Source: Clostridiales bacterium (lineage in GTDB: Bacteria > Bacillota > Clostridia > Saccharofermentanales > Saccharofermentanaceae). From it: 64,000 nt of DNA. The first letter of the stretch is position 1; the number at the start of each line of letters is the position of its first letter. Where the stretch lies: the NCBI GenBank assembly GCA_017620475.1, contig JAFZQI010000046.1:1-64000 (forward strand), given 5' to 3'. Under the pieces are notes generated by a model. It was not told the DNA's origin. It saw only the letters and a list, made by a program, of their open reading frames with translations, and did no database searches. The translations under genes were made by a program, and so were the position numbers. Positions 52,173 through 61,349 of the stretch are shown here, piece after piece.

Positions 52173-53378
52173 ATGAGACTTCATCGGATCATTACCAGTC
52201 TCCTGGAGACGGATATGTATAAATTCTCGATGGGACAGGCGATCTATCACCAGTTTCCGTCATATAAAACGACATGGACTTTCCGTTGCCGGAATAAGGA
52301 CATGAAGTTTACCTCTGAGATGATCGAGGAGATCAAAGAGCAGATCAAGGCTTATTGTGAACTGCGATTCTCGGAGGACGAACTGCAGTATCTGGATGAT
52401 ATCAAGTGGATCAAGGGATCATATATTGATTTTCTGAGGCTTTGGGAACCGCGATATGAGGATTTCGATATTTCAACAGATGCGGATTGCGGTCTTTCCA
52501 TAGAAACAAGAGGCACCTGGCTCAATACATCGATGTATGAGATTCCGACTCTGGCTATCGTAAACGAAGTCTTTTTCCGAATGGCGTATAACTATGACGA
52601 GCTCATCGAAAGCTTTAAGGAGAGACTGGATGAGAAGATCGGATGGCTGAGAAGCGAGAAATACTGCCTTTCGTCTTTTAGTGAATTTGGCATGAGACGT
52701 CGTCTTTCTGCTGAAGCGCAGGATTTGGCGGTACGTGCACTTGCTGAGGCCGATCTTGGTAAGAGCCGTTTTGTAGGCACATCTAATGTGTATCTTGCGA
52801 AAAAATATAATTTGACACCGGTAGGTACGATGGCGCATGAGTGGATCATGTGTGTGGGGCAGGGTGATCACAAGCACAATCCGGCCTACTCGAACTGGTA
52901 CGCGCTTCGCGCATGGGTGGAAGAATACGGTGTACTTAACGGTACGGCATTGACCGATGCAATCACTACTGATTGTTTCCTCAGGGATTTCCAGTTGACA
53001 TATTCAACGCTCTTTTCCGGTGTGCGTCATGATTCAGGCGACCCAATCGAATGGGGCGAGAAGATGATATCTCATTATAAGAATCTTGGAATCGATCCGA
53101 CGACAAAGACACTTCTGTTTTCGGATAGCTTGAATTTCGAGAAAGCAGATATGATCTTCCGGCACTTCGAAGGCCGTGCTAAAGTGGCTTTCGGTATTGG
53201 AACTTATATAGCCAATGACACATGCGTGACTCCTTTGAATATCGTAATGAAGACCACTTTGTGTAACGGACAGGATGTGGCGAAGATATCCGATGTGGAC
53301 GGGAAGGGAATGTGTAAGAATCCTGAATACGTTAAATATCTGCAAAGATGTATTGATTGGCGTATGGAACATGAATAA
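52173..53378 (+). CDS. pncB: Nicotinate phosphoribosyltransferase
   Basis: Joins nicotinate and PRPP to nicotinate mononucleotide, the entry step of the Preiss-Handler NAD salvage path. 401 residues of the PncB type: LLETDMYKFSMGQAIY near the N-terminus, FSEFGMRRRLS, GTMAHEWIM, SGVRHDSGDPIEWGEK, LLFSDSLNFEKA and FGIGTYIANDT. Start at ATG 52173 with GGAGGAAAG before it. It forms a two-gene salvage unit with pncA and uses PRPP made by the two prs products encoded elsewhere in the window. Confidence 0.94.
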   Translation: MRLHRIITSLLETDMYKFSMGQAIYHQFPSYKTTWTFRCRNKDMKFTSEMIEEIKEQIKAYCELRFSEDELQYLDDIKWIKGSYIDFLRLWEPRYEDFDISTDADCGLSIETRGTWLNTSMYEIPTLAIVNEVFFRMAYNYDELIESFKERLDEKIGWLRSEKYCLSSFSEFGMRRRLSAEAQDLAVRALAEADLGKSRFVGTSNVYLAKKYNLTPVGTMAHEWIMCVGQGDHKHNPAYSNWYALRAWVEEYGVLNGTALTDAITTDCFLRDFQLTYSTLFSGVRHDSGDPIEWGEKMISHYKNLGIDPTTKTLLFSDSLNFEKADMIFRHFEGRAKVAFGIGTYIANDTCVTPLNIVMKTTLCNGQDVAKISDVDGKGMCKNPEYVKYLQRCIDWRMEHE

Positions 53379-53394
53379 GAATTATTTAAAAAAA

Positions 53395-53434
53395 GCCCCC
53401 CGACACTAGTTTGAAGTGCCGGGGGGAATTTTTC
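53395..53434. terminator. Bidirectional terminator between pncB and the convergent lipoprotein
   Basis: CCCCCCG (53396-53402) pairs with CGGGGGG (53420-53426), with inner CACT/AGTG. AATTTTT follows on the plus strand and AAAAAAA precedes, giving a T-run on the minus strand. Confidence 0.88.
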
Positions 53435-53470
53435 AGTTCTTTTGCCTAAGAATAGACTTTCGGAAGATCG

Positions 53471-54679
53471 TCACTCATTCAAGTATTCGTACATACCGAG
53501 CTGGCAAAGAAGAACGATATCGATGTCATCATTCAGTTCATCGACATCACCGTTGTAGGTGATCGTATAAGCACGGTTGATGCCGTCAAATTCAAAGTCA
53601 TCCATATGAGCTACAAGCTCTTCCATGAATAGCGAAGCGAATACAGGATCGGACGCGGCTGTCTCGATGTCACCTTCGTAGCTTTCGGCAGCATGAGAAA
53701 GGATGTCGGATGCCGTGGCATCAAAATCCTTCGGTGCGGTGTAATTGACGACTACAACGGTCGTGTCGGTGTTTTCAGAAACCAGATTTGACTGGCACTT
53801 GGTTTTGGAATAGACCATGTCCATATACTTATAGAAGTTTTCGTAGACATCGTCCGGTATCTCTTCAAGGTCAAAACCGTATACATAGAGGAAATAGTCG
53901 GCAAGGTACGCTCTCTCGCTTGCGAGGAAATCCGCACCGCCATTGTCTTTGTCGAGTGCATCAACATAGGACGGATCATTCTCGGTGACTGTCTTGAGTG
54001 TACAGTCGATATAGTCAATGACCGGAATCGTAAAGGAGCATTCGTATTCGATCATGCTCATTTTGTGAGGCGTTTCTGTCGGCTCGAAAACAAACAGAGC
54101 CTTGCAGGGGTAATCCTCTGCACCTGTAAAACTGGCCTGTTTACGATAGTCGTAACTGTTCTGATCTGTAAATACAACATCATCCGCGGCAAAATTCTTA
54201 AGGTCGTCATATGAGTTGAATGTGCATTGATCGTTAAAAAGACTGATATCACCGGGGACCATGACTTTGCCGGACACTCTGTCCAAAGTAAGGAGTCCGA
54301 CATAGCAATCGGAAAGGGAACACTCTTTTTCGCCGGCATTGTATGCTTCCACCGTGATGGTATGCTTATTGCCGTCGTTGAGCTTGATCTTATAGTCGTA
54401 CCAAAGTCCCGGAAGGAGTTTTGCAGATTTATCCTCGGATGCTTCATAACTCCAGCCGTTATTCAGAAATTCACTGACCTTCATCGGGAATTTATACATT
54501 TTTCCTTCAAGGTAAAACTCACCCATGTTGTTCTTGTCCAGCTTATCCGGAATCTGATCTTTCACTTCATCCTGCCAGGGGGTCTTGTTTTTCTTATTCA
54601 CAAGACCGCATCCCGTAAATACGGATGCAAAGCATGCGAGCGCTAAAATGCATGCGAGAAGTTTTGATTTCGTTTTCAT
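53471..54679 (-). CDS. Lipoprotein of unknown function
   Basis: 402 residues. Signal peptide with lipobox VFTGC (Cys24), so anchored to the outer face of the membrane. The mature part is acidic and soluble with repeated aromatic/Asp segments (VIDYIDCTLKTV; NYTAPKDFDATASDIL; HMDDFEFDGINRAYTITYNG), no family recognised. GAGGTAAGG lies before the ATG. It has its own promoter and is separated from the upstream nitrogenase-like operon by a terminator, so a link in function is not shown. Confidence 0.75.
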   Translation of the reverse strand: MKTKSKLLACILALACFASVFTGCGLVNKKNKTPWQDEVKDQIPDKLDKNNMGEFYLEGKMYKFPMKVSEFLNNGWSYEASEDKSAKLLPGLWYDYKIKLNDGNKHTITVEAYNAGEKECSLSDCYVGLLTLDRVSGKVMVPGDISLFNDQCTFNSYDDLKNFAADDVVFTDQNSYDYRKQASFTGAEDYPCKALFVFEPTETPHKMSMIEYECSFTIPVIDYIDCTLKTVTENDPSYVDALDKDNGGADFLASERAYLADYFLYVYGFDLEEIPDDVYENFYKYMDMVYSKTKCQSNLVSENTDTTVVVVNYTAPKDFDATASDILSHAAESYEGDIETAASDPVFASLFMEELVAHMDDFEFDGINRAYTITYNGDVDELNDDIDIVLLCQLGMYEYLNE

Positions 54680-54726
54680 ACCTTACCTCTTTCTTATTGT
54701 CCTTATAAAGCGGATAAAACAGTAGG

Positions 54727-54735
54727 ATTATAACA
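54727..54735 (-). promoter_or_regulatory. Extended -10 promoter for the lipoprotein gene
   Basis: On the minus strand TGTTATAAT: perfect TATAAT (54732-54727) with TG one base upstream (54735-54734). No good -35 is seen. About 50 bases before the start codon. Confidence 0.55.
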
Positions 54736-54765
54736 TATTCATTTTATATAGATAAACATTCCGAT

Positions 54766-54795
54766 AAAAAAGGACTGCCCGGATCCGGGCAGTCC
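54766..54795 (-). terminator. Terminator of the nitrogenase-like operon
   Basis: Perfect 10-base stem GGACTGCCCG/CGGGCAGTCC with a GATC loop (54772-54795); on the minus strand it is followed by six T (54771-54766). It ends the operon 26 bases after the substrate-binding-protein stop. Confidence 0.9.
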
Positions 54796-54820
54796 CCTGG
54801 TGAATCGAGGATTTCAGAGA

Positions 54821-55945
54821 TCAGATAAACACGTTTCCAGACGCGGCATCCGGATTGAATATGCTCTTGATCTGCTCATCCGTAAGATCGATACCGAACA
54901 GATCCTTATAGTATTTCTTCGCCTCTTCCGTAAGATCGATGTCCGCAAATAGATCCGGATATGCGCACTTAGCAAGATAGAGAAGAGTGATCGGAGTATC
55001 CGCGCCCGGTGTGTAGCTCCGGTACATACCAAGAGGCATTTTGAATACGTTTTTATTTTTGACCGCGTCGATCTCGCTCCAGTCGTAGTTACCAATCGTA
55101 TTACCGTAGAGATCCTCCGGGTACGCCTGGTTAAAGTTGGTGATAAAAATCAAAGAGGGATCCCAATTATATACCTGTTCGATATTGACGGCAACGGAAT
55201 TATCCGTTTGCAGTTCTTCGCCGACATTGACCGCTCCGATGGCTTCTGCCCACCATTGGCCAAAGAAGAGTTTTCCTGAAGTGGTGATCGAGGAGTCGCT
55301 GATCTGGAAAAGGAAAAAGACCCGCTGCTTCTGTTCCGAAGTCAGAGAAGAGACACGATCCTGAACCAGCTGATAGATTTCGTTTGACCTTTGGGCGACT
55401 TTCTGAGCTTTATCGTTTTCACTGAAGATTTCGCCAAGAAGAGCAAACCACTGGTTCAGTGTTTCGATTGCGTTGTACTCCCACTTGTTAACGGATACTC
55501 CGATGGCGGCAAATCCGCGGCTCGTCAGAAGTTCTCCGAGTTCTTTATTCGTAGCGCTATAGAAAACGATATCCGGCTGAAGCTTGGTGAGTTCTTCAAT
55601 ATTGACATTGGATCCGTCCATGAAGGATGTGGAGGCGTTCAGTATCTCGGGATACAGCTCGCCAAGAAGTCCGTTCTTTGCAGCGATCATACTGGCTTCG
55701 TTCATGCCGACGATTTTCTCGGCGGAATCGAAGAATACCGTTAATACGGAAGGAAGAGGGAAGATGTCACAGACCACGATCCGGTCAATCTTATCCTTGA
55801 CTTCAACTTTGTTACCATTATGGTCGGTTACGACATGGGTTGAGTCTGCACTTTTGGAGCTCTTTGCTTTGCATCCTGCGGGAAAAAGACACATCGAAAG
55901 TGTCACGATCGCCAGAATGAATGACAATACACGTTTACTTTTCAT
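54821..55945 (-). CDS. ABC transporter substrate-binding lipoprotein (BtuF/FepB-like) of the nitrogenase-like operon
   Basis: 374 residues. Lipobox PAGC (Cys25). The mature part follows the Peripla_BP_2 class III fold used for cobalamin, haem, siderophores and metal chelates: TDHNGNKVEVKDKIDRIVVCD at the N-terminus, ELTKLQPDIVFYSA before the rigid linker helix, and NVFKMPLGMYRSYTPGADT near the end. The tail (ADIDLTEEAKKYYKDLFG) is typical of FepB-like binding proteins. GAAGG precedes the ATG. It is the last gene of the operon, 17 bases after the NifK-like subunit. The ligand is unknown. Confidence 0.87.
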   Translation of the reverse strand: MKSKRVLSFILAIVTLSMCLFPAGCKAKSSKSADSTHVVTDHNGNKVEVKDKIDRIVVCDIFPLPSVLTVFFDSAEKIVGMNEASMIAAKNGLLGELYPEILNASTSFMDGSNVNIEELTKLQPDIVFYSATNKELGELLTSRGFAAIGVSVNKWEYNAIETLNQWFALLGEIFSENDKAQKVAQRSNEIYQLVQDRVSSLTSEQKQRVFFLFQISDSSITTSGKLFFGQWWAEAIGAVNVGEELQTDNSVAVNIEQVYNWDPSLIFITNFNQAYPEDLYGNTIGNYDWSEIDAVKNKNVFKMPLGMYRSYTPGADTPITLLYLAKCAYPDLFADIDLTEEAKKYYKDLFGIDLTDEQIKSIFNPDAASGNVFI

Positions 55946-55962
55946 TTTCTTACCTTCTTTTC

Positions 55963-57102
55963 TTACAGTTTTTCGGAGATATATAAAATATCGCCGATCA
56001 AGTTAGGAATATATTTGCGGTAGATCCTTCCGGAGTAGGCTTCATGCGGCCAATCGACCAAATGAACCTTTTCCGTCAGGATATTCCGGTAGATAGGGTC
56101 ACTAATGACGGTCTTCGCGTTAGATAGAGACTTGATAATGTCATCTTCATAAGGCGTATACACGTCATTTGTCTGAAGGAGAGGACCTTCATTCGTTGGG
56201 CAGAGGACTCGGAATTCTTTTCCGGTCTCACACTCCAAAGATAAAGCCAGGGAAAGAGAAGAAACCTCTTCTCCAATGATGATATTCTCACAATCAGATG
56301 ATGAAGAATGACGGAGGATCACTTTGGTTTCACCTGCATATAATTCTTCAAGCGCCTGCAGTACTGTAGTTGAGAATTTCTTTCCGTAAGGAACGGCTTC
56401 CAGATAGGGTATACCGAGTGTTTTCTCCAGGAAAAGGGCTGTTTGACGACCGGTTGCTGAAACAACGAGATTTACATCTCCCTTGCCGAGTTCTTCCACT
56501 TCCTTTAGCGAAGTGTTCATCGCAAATGTACAATTGACGATCCAGCCGTTCTCGGTAAGCAAACGGCAGATGGATTCCACCTGTCCATTGGTGGAGAAGT
56601 CAAGTGGTGTACAGCCCAGGATGTTTACACGGTGATCCCGGCCTGGCCTGAAGTCTTTACGGGCAAATCTTCGCGCGATTGAGGAAAGTGCCATGTCTGC
56701 ACCCGAAATATAGGTCTTCATTCCGGTAGTAGGAAATCCGAAGGAGGGGATACCGGTCTCTTTTTCGATCCTTGCGGCCACACTTTCCGAATCAAATCCG
56801 GTCATCGCCGGGATCGGAGTTCCTGCGATGGCGATAAACTTCGGGTGAAAGCGCTTCGCTTCCGTGACGATGTCGAAGATCAGTTTTTCGTCATCTCCCA
56901 TAATCGCTTCGATCTCGGATATGGCTGAGACGAAAAGCATACTGTCCATATCGTACCAGCGCGGTTCGTCGTGGGTAGTATATGTCGAATTGCAGCCGGA
57001 AGCATCATGAATGATCACCATGCCGCCGAGTTCAAATAAAGCGGACGCCACGCCAAAAGCATCGGCACTGTATGTTGAGAGGATCTTACTTGTCTGATTC
57101 AT
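55963..57102 (-). CDS. Nitrogenase component 1-like subunit (NifK/BchB-like)
   Basis: 379 residues, much shorter than NifK (about 520). Begins with GVASALFELGGMVIIHDASGCNSTYTTH-type sequence corresponding to the first P-cluster cysteine segment of NifK; Cys37 is kept. The second position (NifK CxSDSM) is YDMDSM here and the third (TTCxxEVIGDD) is GTPIPAMTGFD, so two of three cysteines are missing. Three Rossmann-like segments follow (RVNILGCTPLDF; VNLVVSATGRQ; TKVILRHSSSS). Shares ATGA with the NifD-like gene upstream. Likely forms a heterotetramer with it. Substrate unknown. Confidence 0.82.
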   Translation of the reverse strand: MNQTSKILSTYSADAFGVASALFELGGMVIIHDASGCNSTYTTHDEPRWYDMDSMLFVSAISEIEAIMGDDEKLIFDIVTEAKRFHPKFIAIAGTPIPAMTGFDSESVAARIEKETGIPSFGFPTTGMKTYISGADMALSSIARRFARKDFRPGRDHRVNILGCTPLDFSTNGQVESICRLLTENGWIVNCTFAMNTSLKEVEELGKGDVNLVVSATGRQTALFLEKTLGIPYLEAVPYGKKFSTTVLQALEELYAGETKVILRHSSSSDCENIIIGEEVSSLSLALSLECETGKEFRVLCPTNEGPLLQTNDVYTPYEDDIIKSLSNAKTVISDPIYRNILTEKVHLVDWPHEAYSGRIYRKYIPNLIGDILYISEKL

Positions 57103-58424
57103 ATACAGCTTTCACACCTCCATGCTTTTCTGGAAATCAATTCGCGAATGTCTTTTTCGTTTTGGTACGCATCGATCATCGCATCACAAAGAGAGTTGAT
57201 CGCCTGATATCCGTGCCATCCGCCGTTTTCAACAAGATTTACAAAATGGGGCGCACCGTTAAAGTGAGCGGCTTTTTGTCCGATGCAGAGATAATCCGAT
57301 TTCGAATGATCCGCAGCAAATCGCATCTGTGCGGAAAGCGTCGGCCAAATCTCAAGCTCCGGATGGGTCCGGCAAAGTGCTTTGTAAACCGGTCTTTCCT
57401 CTTCAATGAACGAATCGGCATATACGCGTTTAACTTGAAAACCGTGCTCCAAAAGCAAAGAAGCCAGGCCCAGAGGACGGGTAAAAGCCGTGTAATCGAT
57501 CGCTATCGGTATGTCACCGATAATCGAATATGCATGATCTAGTGCATCGTTACATTCTTGTTCTTCTGCGTTAAAATCCGGAAGCGTGATCGGAAGAACT
57601 TCGGATAGTTTGATGATATTCTCCTTGATCTCACCATATGTAAATGAGAAGGGAAGATAAAGAAGCTTCCCGCCAAGCCGTTCCTGAAGATCTTCGCCTC
57701 CGACCTTCGCTGCAGGGTAGTCGACGATGTAATATTCTGCTTCAGCCATGTCCTGATATTCGGAATAGGTGCGGCATGATGTCAGTTCATAAATCGGAAT
57801 GTGGGCCTGCGACAGTAATTGATAAAGCGTGCTGTCTTTCTGCATCGGGAAATCGTTACCGACAAAAGCCACGGAACCGGGACGGATCGGTCTTTTCTTT
57901 AGGAGACTATAGAAGCGGCTTCGCATAATCTGATCCGGAGTACGTCCGCTCTTGCGCATGATGGGATTCATATAACAATCCGTAAAATCCACATCCGGGA
58001 ATCTTTTTGAAAGTTCACGATAAACCATATCGAGGTCACAGCCGCAGAAATGGTGTACACAGCTGGTGTATACCAGCACACAAGGTGGCATCTTCGGGAG
58101 TTTTTGCAGAATGTCACTGACACCTTCAATGATAAGATCTTCCATATTTCCTTCAATGAGGTTTTTCTCTTCTACGGCTACCGTAGAGAAACGTTTCTCC
58201 GCCCGCATCTCGTAGGCGGTCAGGACTACGCCGCGAAGGCAGCTGGCGGCGCAGACGAAGATCTCATGCGCCTCGGGGATCAGCATACCCTGATGCGCAA
58301 TGTTCCAGGTTCCTCGTGCCGGTGAAGAAAATTCCAATCCGGCTCGAAAAGGACCGGGAAATGTAATTTGCGATATCGGTACAGAGTCGATCGTGACCTC
58401 ATATCCGTTAACTTTGCGAAGCAT
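57099..58424 (-). CDS. Nitrogenase component 1-like subunit (NifD/BchN-like)
   Basis: 441 residues (NifD about 480-490). The P-cluster-like part holds Cys58 and Cys62 (FVCAASCLRG), lacks a cysteine at the second position (VEEKNLIEGN), and has Cys115, Cys122, Cys127 and Cys129 around YTSCVHHFCGCDLD, the third position (NifD ECPIGLIGDD). Downstream segments (PGSVAFVGNDFP; GDIPIAIDYTAFTRPLGLA; SDYLCIGQKAAHF) give the repeated alpha/beta domains. GGAGAGGTAGG precedes the ATG. The partner NifH-like gene ends 15 bases upstream. A FeMo-cofactor site cannot be recognised. Confidence 0.82.
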   Translation of the reverse strand: MLRKVNGYEVTIDSVPISQITFPGPFRAGLEFSSPARGTWNIAHQGMLIPEAHEIFVCAASCLRGVVLTAYEMRAEKRFSTVAVEEKNLIEGNMEDLIIEGVSDILQKLPKMPPCVLVYTSCVHHFCGCDLDMVYRELSKRFPDVDFTDCYMNPIMRKSGRTPDQIMRSRFYSLLKKRPIRPGSVAFVGNDFPMQKDSTLYQLLSQAHIPIYELTSCRTYSEYQDMAEAEYYIVDYPAAKVGGEDLQERLGGKLLYLPFSFTYGEIKENIIKLSEVLPITLPDFNAEEQECNDALDHAYSIIGDIPIAIDYTAFTRPLGLASLLLEHGFQVKRVYADSFIEEERPVYKALCRTHPELEIWPTLSAQMRFAADHSKSDYLCIGQKAAHFNGAPHFVNLVENGGWHGYQAINSLCDAMIDAYQNEKDIRELISRKAWRCESCI

Positions 58425-58439
58425 GATTCCTACCTCTCC

Positions 58440-59195
58440 TTACTCCTGGCAGACTTTCAGTACAGCTTCCGCCAGATTCCTGTATTCCTGCGCCATCGGA
58501 CTATCCGGGAAGGCTTCTATTACCGTCTTGCCGATATCTTCAGCTTCCGTTACCGTGTCGCTCCTTGATAACGTACCGATAATCGAAGAGCCGATGTCCG
58601 AACAAAGCTCAAGGACTTTTGCATCCTCATCTTTGACATTTCGGCGGTTAAGAATGATCCCTCCCAAAGACGCATACCCGCGGTCTTTAAAATTCTCCAG
58701 AGCCATCGCGATATTTGCGGCCGCATGGATCGCCATATTCTCGCCGGATGTGATCACAAAGACTTTGTCCGCATATCCTCCGCGCATTGGCATGGAAAAT
58801 CCGCCGCATACCACATCTCCCAGTACATCGTAAAGGACGATATCCGGTTCAAAACGGGTATATGCACCTTTTTCTTTCAGTGTATCCAAAGCGGCAATAA
58901 TTCCGCGTCCGGCGCATCCGAGGCCGGGAGTCGGCCCTCCGGCTTCCACACATATAATTCCTTTATATCCGATGGTCACCATCTCATCCAAAGTAAAATT
59001 CTTTCCGCGGGTACGTACGAGATCGAGAACCGTAGTCGTCTTGCCTTGGCCGTGTAGGGCAATAGTCGAGTCGGCCTTCGGGTCACAACCGATCTGCATC
59101 ACTTTCTTTCCGCTATCAGCGAATGCCGCCGCCAAATTTGAAACCGTCGTGGATTTACCGATTCCGCCTTTTCCGTAAATTGCGATCTTAATCAT
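58440..59195 (-). CDS. NifH/BchL-type ATP-dependent reductase iron protein
   Basis: 251 residues. Homodimeric [4Fe-4S] ATPase that passes electrons to component 1. Complete set of Fe-protein residues: P-loop GKGGIGKS (8-15), GCDPKADST, cluster cysteines Cys94 (GLGCAGRG, including the Arg that is ADP-ribosylated in some diazotrophs) and Cys130 ([14 protein letters not shown], switch II). Start at ATG 59195 with GGAGG seven bases upstream; the ATG at 59210 lies inside that site. The ATG overlaps the ATPase stop (ATGA), so reductase and transporter ATPase are translationally coupled. Confidence 0.93.
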   Translation of the reverse strand: MIKIAIYGKGGIGKSTTVSNLAAAFADSGKKVMQIGCDPKADSTIALHGQGKTTTVLDLVRTRGKNFTLDEMVTIGYKGIICVEAGGPTPGLGCAGRGIIAALDTLKEKGAYTRFEPDIVLYDVLGDVVCGGFSMPMRGGYADKVFVITSGENMAIHAAANIAMALENFKDRGYASLGGIILNRRNVKDEDAKVLELCSDIGSSIIGTLSRSDTVTEAEDIGKTVIEAFPDSPMAQEYRNLAEAVLKVCQE

Positions 59196-60319
59196 TTTTG
59201 TTCCTCCCATTCCGTGGTGTCTTTTTCATAAGTGACTTTCACACTGACGTCAGGCAACAGGGAAAGCCTGTGATAGAGCTCCTCGATCCGTCTGACGGGA
59301 CCATCCAGATTGATGTTGATCAGGTATAAATTTCTTTTCCGATAGGGCATTCCCATTCTTCCGAAAAGAATATCATTGAAATCATGAAGAATGCCGTTCA
59401 CTTTCTCCGATTCTTCGAAATTGCTGAGAATGATCGAGATCGAGGCCAGCATCCCGGAATTGGCGGATAGCGCAGTATGTTCCTGCTCGTTTTTTTCTGA
59501 CGATTCGCTTGAAGAGCCCTCCGATCCAGTGCTTTTCGCAATGAGAGATATGGGAATGACATTCTTGATCTGACTTGTATTCGTTTCCACTTCTCCGATG
59601 ATGGCTTTTACACCGAATGCCGAGGCGATATTCTCTTCAGTGATGATTTCTGCTGTCGGTCCGTAAAGTACCCGGCCATGATCCAGAAGAAGGGATAGAT
59701 TGCTACGGCGTAGTGCGTGTTCCGGGTAATGCGTGTTAAAAAGCACCCCGACGCCTTTTTGACACAAACGGCTCAAAGTATCCAGAACAATGATCTGGTT
59801 TTTAAAGTCGAGGTTCGATTCAGGTTCGTCTAGCACCAGAAGTCCGGGGTCACTTGCCAGGGCTCGCGCAATCAGTGTCATCTGCAGTTCGCCGCCGCTT
59901 AGTTCGCTGCATCGTCTGTCCCGAAGATGCAGAAGGTGTAGATCCTCCAGGATCGAACAGGCATATTCGATCTGCTCTTTACTTGGTACCGAGAACACAC
60001 CTATTTTTGTCGTCATGCCGAAAAGAACTGAGTCAAGTACGGTATAGCTGCCGGCCGTTCCGTGTGCCTGCGGGACATAAGAGATCTTGGACCATAGCTT
60101 GGCGGCGGACAGATCAGATATGTTTTCATCATCCAGAATGCTCCTGCCGCAAGCCCAGGGGAGTATCCCCAGGATCGCTCGAAGAAGAGTTGTTTTACCT
60201 GAACCATTCGGGCCGAGTATGCTGACCATATCACCGCTTTGAATTGTAAAGCTGACATCGGTGAAAAGATCCTTTTGGTTTTTGTAATGGAAAGAAGCGT
60301 GATCGATAAGGAGTTTCAT
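59192..60319 (-). CDS. ABC transporter ATPase (BtuD/FecE-like) fused to a TM1266-like ACT-fold domain
   Basis: 375 residues. Residues 1-250 are an importer ATPase: Walker A GPNGSGKT (36-43), Q-loop YVPQAHG, signature LSGGE (140-144), Walker B LLVLDE (160-165), H-loop His197. A Ser/Glu-rich linker (262-289) leads to residues 290-368, which resemble the separate 96-residue regulator at the head of the operon: both carry GRMG(M/I)PYR followed by a hydrophobic strand (here 320-335). Importer ATPases of this class normally end near residue 260. Start at ATG 60319, nine bases after GGAGG; it overlaps the permease stop (ATGA). Confidence 0.9.
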   Translation of the reverse strand: MKLLIDHASFHYKNQKDLFTDVSFTIQSGDMVSILGPNGSGKTTLLRAILGILPWACGRSILDDENISDLSAAKLWSKISYVPQAHGTAGSYTVLDSVLFGMTTKIGVFSVPSKEQIEYACSILEDLHLLHLRDRRCSELSGGELQMTLIARALASDPGLLVLDEPESNLDFKNQIIVLDTLSRLCQKGVGVLFNTHYPEHALRRSNLSLLLDHGRVLYGPTAEIITEENIASAFGVKAIIGEVETNTSQIKNVIPISLIAKSTGSEGSSSESSEKNEQEHTALSANSGMLASISIILSNFEESEKVNGILHDFNDILFGRMGMPYRKRNLYLININLDGPVRRIEELYHRLSLLPDVSVKVTYEKDTTEWEEQK

Positions 60320-61335
60320 ATCGCCCATCCTCCTTTCTTTCTCATCAGGAAAAGGAAAAACGGTGCGCCAATGATGGCGGTGAGGATAGAGATCGGTATT
60401 TCCGCTGCCGTTGCCGATCTTGCAAGTGTGTCGACAATGATCAGGAATGATCCTCCGAGAGAGATCGAAGCGGGAAGAAGGTAACGGTGGTCATTTCCGA
60501 ACATCATCCGGCACATATGCGGGACGATCAGACCGACCCAGCCGACCTGTCCGCACATGGATATGGAGGAAGCGGTCGCTGCGGTAGCGCATAGGATCGC
60601 TGTCAGACGGAGTGTGGGTATGTTTGTACCAGTTGAAATGACTTCTTCCTCAGAAAGCAGTAGCAGATTCAGCCGCCAGCGTAATAGTAGAAGAACAGTC
60701 ACACTGATCAGGATGGGGATCAAACCGATCAGAAGTGAAGTGTATGTGGCAGATTGAAGGCTTCCCATAAGCCAATAGGTTATGGAAGGAAGCTGCTGTT
60801 CCGAGTCCGCGCTAAATTTAACAAGAGACACAAGGGCGGAAAAAAGTGATCCCATCATTATGCCGGAAAGGACGATCGTGTTTAATGAACGCGACTTTCC
60901 TTTGGCGGCCAGCATGGTTAAGGCAACGGCAATACATCCGAAAGCAAAGGAGATCAGCTGCATCAGGATCATTGAAAAGCCGAGGAGAAGGGATAACACT
61001 GCGCCGAAACTTGCACCGCCGGCTACGCCGAGTGTATCGGGTGTGGCAAGAGGATTTTGAAAAAGGCTTTGAAATATAAGCCCGGCGCAGGAAAGCCCGG
61101 CGCCCACAAGAAAGGCGAGAAGAAGCCTGGGGAATCGTACATTCCATACAGTGATATAGGCCAGACGATTAACTCCTTCTCCATCATTTGCTCTTGAAAG
61201 CAGGCATTCAAAAACATCCTTCACTGATATGAAGTATCGCCCGATACAAAGACACACGAACATCGTCAGTATCGGTAAAAGGATCAGCATGAGGATATAG
61301 ACTGTTTTCCTGACCGGAGAACGGGAAACTTGCAT
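60316..61335 (-). CDS. FecCD/BtuC-type ABC transporter permease
   Basis: 339 residues, about ten transmembrane helices. Family signatures: VWNVRFPRLLLAFLVGAGLSCAG, FQNPLATPDTLGVAGGASFGA, GWVGLIVPHMCRMMFGNDHR (the ATPase-coupling region) and LLPASISLGGSFLIIVDTLAR. Such permeases form homodimers that import cobalamin, haem, ferric siderophores or other metal complexes. Only a weak AGGGACAG precedes the ATG, 14 bases after the upstream regulator. With the ATPase and the lipoprotein it makes one complete importer. Confidence 0.92.
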   Translation of the reverse strand: MQVSRSPVRKTVYILMLILLPILTMFVCLCIGRYFISVKDVFECLLSRANDGEGVNRLAYITVWNVRFPRLLLAFLVGAGLSCAGLIFQSLFQNPLATPDTLGVAGGASFGAVLSLLLGFSMILMQLISFAFGCIAVALTMLAAKGKSRSLNTIVLSGIMMGSLFSALVSLVKFSADSEQQLPSITYWLMGSLQSATYTSLLIGLIPILISVTVLLLLRWRLNLLLLSEEEVISTGTNIPTLRLTAILCATAATASSISMCGQVGWVGLIVPHMCRMMFGNDHRYLLPASISLGGSFLIIVDTLARSATAAEIPISILTAIIGAPFFLFLMRKKGGWAI

Positions 61336-61349
61336 ATCTGTCCCTGCCT

